A stretch of DNA of 9,266 bases from contig DYNS01000096.1 in NCBI GenBank assembly GCA_020720965.1, positions 1 to 9,266 on the forward strand, given 5' to 3'. The first letter of the stretch is position 1, and each line of letters opens with the position of its first letter. Position numbers and translations under genes: made by a program. The notes beneath the pieces are model-generated. The model was not told the origin of the DNA, did not search any database, and saw only the letters and a list, made by a program, of their open reading frames with translations. Origin of the DNA: Anaerolinea sp. GTDB lineage: Bacteria; Chloroflexota; Anaerolineae; Anaerolineales; Villigracilaceae. This document shows, one piece after another, positions 5,490 through 9,266 of this stretch.

Positions 5490-6584
5490 ATGGAGTCACC
5501 CCACCTTTACCAACAAATTGCCGAATCGATTCGGCAGGAGATTCTTGCCGGGGCGTTAAAGCCTGGCTCGCGCCTGCCTGCCATCCGCAAGATGACCGAG
5601 CAATGGCAATGCAACACCGGAACCATTCTGCGTGCCTACCAGGAACTGGCGCGGATGGGGTTGGTGTTTAGCCGTGTGGGGCAGGGGACGAAGGTGGCAG
5701 ACCAACTGCCAGAGCAGAACCAAACCCCACTGCGCCGGGCGACCTTGTTCAACCGAACCGAGTCCTTTCTGTTAGAGATTATGACCGCCGGATATAGCCC
5801 GGACGAGGTGGAGCAATCTCTGCGGGTGGCACTCGACCGCTGGCGAACCGTATCCAACCAACCGGTGGAGGCATCTGCTACTGTTTTGCGCTTTGCCGGT
5901 AGCCACGACCCGGCAATGGCGCTCATTGCCGCTCACTATCACGAGGTGAATCAGAGTTTTAGCCTGCAACTTTCTTTTCGCGGCAGTTTGGGCGGGCTAA
6001 TTGCTCTCGCCGAGAAAAAAGCCGACTTGGCAGGCTGTCACCTGTGGGACGAGAATACGGATACCTACAACGAGCCTTTTGTTCGCAAATTGTTGCCGGG
6101 GCAAAAAGTGGCTTTGCTCACCCTGGCGCATCGCCGGGTGGGGTTGCTTTTTGCGCCGGGCAACCCGCTTGGGTTAAGCGGGTTGGCGGATGTAGCCCAG
6201 GCAGGAATCCGCTTTCTTAACCGGCAGCAAGGCTCCGGGACGCGAGTCTGGTTGGATGCTCAACTTCAGCGTGCGGGAATTTCCTTTTCCCGAATCAACG
6301 GTTATTTCGATGAAAAAATGACTCACTCCGAAGTGGCGCGAGCCATTAGCAAAGGTCAGGTGGATGTGGGTTTGGGCGTGGAAACAGCGGCGCTTTCTTT
6401 TGGGCTTGGTTTTCTTCCGCTTACCACCGAGCGTTATGACCTGGTCATTCCCGCCGAAAAATGGGACATGGAAACCGTGCAAGCGCTTCGGAACTGGCTC
6501 GGTTTGCCCCAAGCCAAAGCCGCCATTCATCACCTGGGCGGTTACGACACCGACCAAACCGGGGCAGTTACCTGGGTGGGTTGA
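5490..6584 (+). CDS. GntR-type transcriptional regulator with periplasmic-binding-like sensor domain
   Basis: This 364-residue predicted cytoplasmic DNA-binding protein has two parts. Residues 4-70 are a GntR-type winged helix: LYQQIAESIRQEILAG, then LKPGSRLPAIRKM, TGTILRAYQELARMGLV and the GQGT wing. Residues about 132-350 form a PBP-like domain (PF12727 type) with GSHDPAMALIAAHY, AGCHLWDE (181-188), NRQQGSGTR (244-252), KMTHSEVARAI and VDVGLGVETAA (291-301). That domain is known from molybdenum-cofactor-related regulators and MoeA fusions, so an oxyanion or cofactor-related ligand is likely but unproven. The ATG at 5490 begins right at the winged helix and fits the promoter spacing. A GTG at 5451 would add 13 residues and lies upstream of the predicted -10 box. 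The gene converges on the ligase gene with a 17-base overlap, suggesting it controls that neighbour or itself. Confidence 0.9.
   Translation: MESPHLYQQIAESIRQEILAGALKPGSRLPAIRKMTEQWQCNTGTILRAYQELARMGLVFSRVGQGTKVADQLPEQNQTPLRRATLFNRTESFLLEIMTAGYSPDEVEQSLRVALDRWRTVSNQPVEASATVLRFAGSHDPAMALIAAHYHEVNQSFSLQLSFRGSLGGLIALAEKKADLAGCHLWDENTDTYNEPFVRKLLPGQKVALLTLAHRRVGLLFAPGNPLGLSGLADVAQAGIRFLNRQQGSGTRVWLDAQLQRAGISFSRINGYFDEKMTHSEVARAISKGQVDVGLGVETAALSFGLGFLPLTTERYDLVIPAEKWDMETVQALRNWLGLPQAKAAIHHLGGYDTDQTGAVTWVG
5519..5536. promoter_or_regulatory. 18-base perfect palindrome inside the regulator gene, candidate operator
   Basis: TGCCGAATCGATTCGGCA is a perfect inverted repeat with no spacer. It begins 29 bases after the first base of the ATG and of the predicted transcript. 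A dimeric GntR-type protein binds palindromes of this size, so autorepression by blocking early transcription is conceivable. The bases also encode the conserved first helix of the winged domain (IAESIRQ), which limits but does not explain the symmetry. Confidence 0.4.
6568..6584. other. Convergent 3' overlap of regulator and ligase genes
   Basis: The plus-strand regulator stops with TGA at 6582-6584 and the minus-strand ligase stops with TAA at 6570-6568, so the last codons of each share 17 bases. No terminator hairpin separates them. Transcripts from both sides must run into the opposite gene, giving antisense overlap. Confidence 0.85.
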
Positions 6585-7833
6585 AACCTGCTCGTTGAAT
6601 GACCCGCTTAAGCAAACTTCCACTTTCCTGGGGATTATGATGGCAGCGCACCACTGTTTTGAGGGAGGAAACGCCCCGTAACGCAGATACGACCAAAGAA
6701 GATGAATCTGCGCTGGTGAGCATTTGTGTATCCACCAGCAAAGCAGCCTCTGCCCCCTCACCTGTTACCGTGACCGAAAAATTGAGCAAGTCCGGAATCG
6801 GAAACAAAGCCTCGTCAAAGTCTGGCAAGCGCAGGGTTTCGCTGCCCGCCGCAATAAAGCCGCTATAGCGCCCGCGCACCTTCTCCAACCGGCGCAGGCT
6901 GCTTCCGCAGGGACATTGCCCCGGCAAAAAACGGCTACGGTCTCCCATCCGGTAGCGGATGAGCGGCATTCCGCGCCGGGTGAGGGTGGTGAAGACAACC
7001 TCGCCGTATTCGCCTTCGGGCTGCGACTCCCCCGTTTCCGGGTGAATGATTTCAACGTACAAATCCGCCTCGCGCAGGTGATACCCCTCCCGCGCCTCGC
7101 ACTCCACCCCACCTCCCAAGCCCATTTCGGTTGCGCCATAGTGATTGAAAACCTGGCAGCCCCAAATCCGCTCCAGTTCGGTCACAATGGCGGCTGGCAC
7201 GTAATCGGTGGAAAGCAATGCCGTGCGCGGAGGTTTGTTTCCGGTTTGCCAGCGCCGCGCCAGCCCCAAAACCTGGGTCGGTGAGCCGACAAGGCAGTCG
7301 GCTTGCTGGTTTTCCATCGTCTCCAGCGCATGAAGCGGGTCGCGCACCGCTCCGTAGGGCAGCGGAACTCGCTCTTTTTGCATCAGACCTTGCTTTAGCA
7401 AATCTCCCACGCTGCCGGGCGTTTCCCCCGGAAGTAAAATTAGCACTTTTTCGCCGGGTTTGGTAAGGGTGGACATGCCCACCCCGAAGAAATCAATTGT
7501 CAATGCCTGGTCTTCTGCGGTGAAGTAAACCCGTTTAGGTTCGCCGGTTGTGCCGGAACTTTGCAAAGTGACAACCCTCTCAATTTCATCCTGCGAGACG
7601 CAAACAAAGTGTAGCGGGTTTTGGCGCAGGTCTTCTGGGGTTGTGAATGGAAACTGGCGAAAATCTGCCAGGGTTTCCAGTTTTTTTGGCATTTCTGCCA
7701 GGCGCTTTTTGTAAAACGAACTTTTGGCGTGTGCCCAAGCCAGCGTTTCGTTTAATTTGTTTAATTGCCAGTCTGCCAGGTTTGCGCCGCTGGTTTTGTT
7801 TTTTATCCAGAAGTCCAGGGGAGTTTTCTGCAT
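6568..7833 (-). CDS. PaaK-like AMP-forming ligase (DVU_1553-type, partner of TrsS)
   Basis: This 421-residue enzyme belongs to the ANL adenylating superfamily, phenylacetate-CoA-ligase-like branch; it activates a carboxylate with ATP, probably to a CoA thioester. The ATP loop SSGTTGEPKR is at 92-101, the aromatic-rich motif HYGATEMG at 231-238, and the ribose-binding motif IRYRMGD at 292-298. A PaaK-style CPCG is at 307-310, and a candidate catalytic Lys is K409 in SLLKR near the C-terminus. It is full length for the family. The ATG at 7833 lies six bases after the radical SAM stop, so translation is probably coupled; no clear Shine-Dalgarno is seen. I recall this ligase type next to TrsS-type radical SAM genes in Desulfovibrio and other anaerobes. 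The substrate is unknown, and simple phenylacetate activation is unlikely given the context. Confidence 0.88.
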   Translation of the reverse strand: MQKTPLDFWIKNKTSGANLADWQLNKLNETLAWAHAKSSFYKKRLAEMPKKLETLADFRQFPFTTPEDLRQNPLHFVCVSQDEIERVVTLQSSGTTGEPKRVYFTAEDQALTIDFFGVGMSTLTKPGEKVLILLPGETPGSVGDLLKQGLMQKERVPLPYGAVRDPLHALETMENQQADCLVGSPTQVLGLARRWQTGNKPPRTALLSTDYVPAAIVTELERIWGCQVFNHYGATEMGLGGGVECEAREGYHLREADLYVEIIHPETGESQPEGEYGEVVFTTLTRRGMPLIRYRMGDRSRFLPGQCPCGSSLRRLEKVRGRYSGFIAAGSETLRLPDFDEALFPIPDLLNFSVTVTGEGAEAALLVDTQMLTSADSSSLVVSALRGVSSLKTVVRCHHNPQESGSLLKRVIQRAGFNPPR

Positions 7834-7839
7834 TGGGGT

Positions 7840-9228
7840 TTAGCCTATGATGTGGGAGGGAGAAATCTGCCCCCGGTATAGAGACCTGCCTTCGCGGTCG
7901 GTCAGGTTATAGGCGCAAAACGGAATCAGCCGCCCATCCGGGCTGGCGATGTGGATGCAGCAGTCGCGCAGGCGTTCCAAATCCAGGTTCCAGGCATCCT
8001 GAAACGCCATGCCGGAGATGAAGAAGGAGTGGGTGCGTTTTCTTTCCAGCAGGGTATCCCATTCGCCCAGGCTGGGCGCGGATGCTATCATTGGCAGGTC
8101 GGTGATTGGGCTGGGGGCGGACCAGTTTTGGGCAACGAAGGCGCGGGTGCGGGCAGCCCCCTCCGCCGCCACAATCGGCTTGCAGTTGCAGGAATTCTGC
8201 GGGTGTTGGGTGAGCGCCTTCAAATCTCCCTGGGGCATGAGCACAAAATTGCCATGAAAAGAACAGAGCGCGTTTTCGCAGCCTGGCGGGGCAAATGCGC
8301 TAAAAGGGATTTTGCCGCCGGTTTGGGATTCTAATTCCCTCAGCACCTCCGGGATGGTGATGCGGGCGTTGTCGTCGGGTTGTTGGGGGTAGCGCCCAAA
8401 GTAACTTACCGGTTGGAAGTGAACGCCGCGTACCGTGGGGACATTTTCCAACGCTAATTGGAGGATGTTGCCTATATCGGCGGTGTTGATTTTGGGGATG
8501 AGGGTTGGCACAAGAACCACGCCAATGCCCAGGCGGCGGCAGTGTTCGATGACTTCTTGCTTCTTTTCCAGCAGGTCCCGTCCGCGAATTTGGCGGTAGA
8601 TGGCATCGTCTGTGCCATCGAACTGCAAAAAGACGGTGGAAAGCCCGGCTTTTTGCAGTTCTGCCAGGTATGCCGGGTCGCGTGCCAGGCGCAGCCCGTT
8701 GGTGTTGACCTGGAAAAAGGTAAACCCGTAGCCGCGCCCCAGGCGGATGATTTCTGGCAGGTCGTCACGCACGCAAGGTTCGCCGCCCGAAAGTTGGATG
8801 TTGAAGGGTCCGCCCTGCGCCAAGAGGCGCTCGTACCAGGTGGCAATTTCTGCCATTGTCCAGTCGCTTGCTCCGGCGTTGCCTGCATCTGCAAAGCAGA
8901 CCGGGCAGTGCAGGTCACAGCGCCCGGTCACTTCCAGCAGCACCGAGCAGGTGTGCTGACGGTGTTCGGCGCACAGACCGCAGTCGTAGGGGCAGCCATG
9001 CTTCACCGGGGTGGCGGGGTTGGCAGGGAAGGAGGGAGTTTTGGGGCGCACCCAGTTCTTAAAACTTTCTCCGCCGCGCCAGATGACGGTTTGAAAATGC
9101 CCATGTTGGGGGCATTCTTTTTGCAGGTACACATCCTCTCCCAGCAAAACCCGGCGGGCGGAGATGCGCGCCAGACATTCCGGGCAGACGCTTTCGGTTG
9201 TGGATAAAACTTCAGGCATGGCGTTCAT
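7840..9228 (-). CDS. trsS: Cys-rich radical SAM protein, TrsS type
   Basis: This 462-residue iron-sulfur enzyme uses S-adenosylmethionine to start radical chemistry. An N-terminal zinc-like motif CPEC (15-18) with C39 precedes CPYDCGLC (79-86). The radical SAM cluster motif CDLHCPVC has its Cys at 104, 108 and 111, and SAM-binding GGEP is at 148-151. Further Cys lie at 317 and 322 (GCENALCSFHG), 347 and 349, 423 and 424, and 438 in DGRLIPFCAYN, implying auxiliary clusters. The order matches TrsS and the related MJ0619/tetraether-synthase-like enzymes. Some TrsS members are selenoproteins; this one has no in-frame TGA, so it is the all-Cys form. The start at 9228 is the longest; the ATG at 9219 has better spacing (nine bases) from GAAGAAGG and may be the true one. 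The ligase gene follows after six bases. Substrate unknown. Confidence 0.88.
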   Translation of the reverse strand: MNAMPEVLSTTESVCPECLARISARRVLLGEDVYLQKECPQHGHFQTVIWRGGESFKNWVRPKTPSFPANPATPVKHGCPYDCGLCAEHRQHTCSVLLEVTGRCDLHCPVCFADAGNAGASDWTMAEIATWYERLLAQGGPFNIQLSGGEPCVRDDLPEIIRLGRGYGFTFFQVNTNGLRLARDPAYLAELQKAGLSTVFLQFDGTDDAIYRQIRGRDLLEKKQEVIEHCRRLGIGVVLVPTLIPKINTADIGNILQLALENVPTVRGVHFQPVSYFGRYPQQPDDNARITIPEVLRELESQTGGKIPFSAFAPPGCENALCSFHGNFVLMPQGDLKALTQHPQNSCNCKPIVAAEGAARTRAFVAQNWSAPSPITDLPMIASAPSLGEWDTLLERKRTHSFFISGMAFQDAWNLDLERLRDCCIHIASPDGRLIPFCAYNLTDREGRSLYRGQISPSHIIG

Positions 9229-9266
9229 CCTTCTTCATTTTCCATCCCAGAGAGGTCGTACCCGTT
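9212..9266 (-). CDS. C-terminal tail of an upstream gene overlapping the radical SAM start (partial)
   Basis: All three minus-strand frames entering from the right edge stay open until they stop inside or just before the radical SAM start, so an upstream cotranscribed gene probably ends here. One frame ends SLGWKMKKDERHA with TGA at 9214-9212. A second ends SGMENEEG with TGA at 9227-9225, overlapping the ATG at 9228 as ATGA, which is the more usual coupling arrangement. A third ends earlier. About 55 bases are too few to choose between them or name the protein. TrsS clusters elsewhere include a methyltransferase and small Cys-rich proteins, so one of those is possible. Confidence 0.35.
   Translation of the reverse strand, partial: TGTTSLGWKMKKDERHA

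Noticed and set aside
8880..8930. Selenocysteine codon in the radical SAM gene
   Set aside because: The CDLHCPVC region and the remaining Cys sites are all encoded by Cys codons; no in-frame TGA occurs before the natural TAA at 7842-7840.
8458..9207. Plus-strand open frame (249 codons) opposite the radical SAM gene
   Set aside because: It is antisense to an unmistakable radical SAM protein and has no translation signal or recognisable motif.
1..9266. CRISPR array, tRNA or rRNA genes, insertion sequences
   Set aside because: I saw no regularly spaced direct repeats, no tRNA-like cloverleaf or rRNA segment, and no transposase frame with terminal inverted repeats.

Overview
The window looks like chromosomal DNA from an anaerobic, moderately GC-rich bacterium, most likely a member of Chloroflexota (Anaerolineae-type). 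This rests on the style of the lipoproteins (long Pro/Ala linkers after a lipobox Cys), a free-standing two-component-type beta-propeller lipoprotein, a GGGGCGCAAC palindrome of a kind I associate with these genomes, and the general protein flavour. No marker gene is present, so the assignment is inference.

Layout. (1) Positions 1-2231, minus strand: the front of an ABC importer operon, read as solute-binding lipoprotein (1074-2231), a 30-base hairpin (1021-1050), first permease (83-1003), then the start of what should be a second permease (from 86 leftward). That last frame stops after 24 codons at the window edge. No ATPase gene is in view. (2) Positions 2232-2475: an AT-rich divergent control region. 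(3) Positions 2476-6584, plus strand: a secreted lipoprotein built from about 14 propeller-blade repeats, a three-helix membrane protein of unknown function, and a GntR-type regulator fused to a periplasmic-binding-protein-like sensor domain. The regulator has its own well-formed promoter, placed so that the transcript would start at or next to the ATG. An 18-base perfect palindrome lies just inside its coding region. (4) Positions 6568-9266, minus strand: a tightly packed pair, a PaaK-like AMP-forming ligase and a Cys-rich radical SAM enzyme of the TrsS type. The tail of another gene overlaps the radical SAM start at the right edge. The regulator and ligase genes converge and overlap by 17 bases.

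How it may work together. The most interesting part is the right half. The TrsS-type radical SAM protein plus AMP ligase is a conserved but biochemically uncharacterised pair; from memory it sits beside molybdenum hydroxylase (aldehyde oxidoreductase) genes in Desulfovibrio (DVU_1551-1559 region). Its convergent neighbour carries a sensor domain of the class found in molybdenum-cofactor-linked regulators and MoeA fusions. This suggests, as inference only, that the regulator senses molybdate, tungstate or a related ligand and governs the cassette. The ABC importer at the left has a binding protein of the iron/polyamine/phosphonate-like class, and no sequence evidence ties it to the right-hand cassette.
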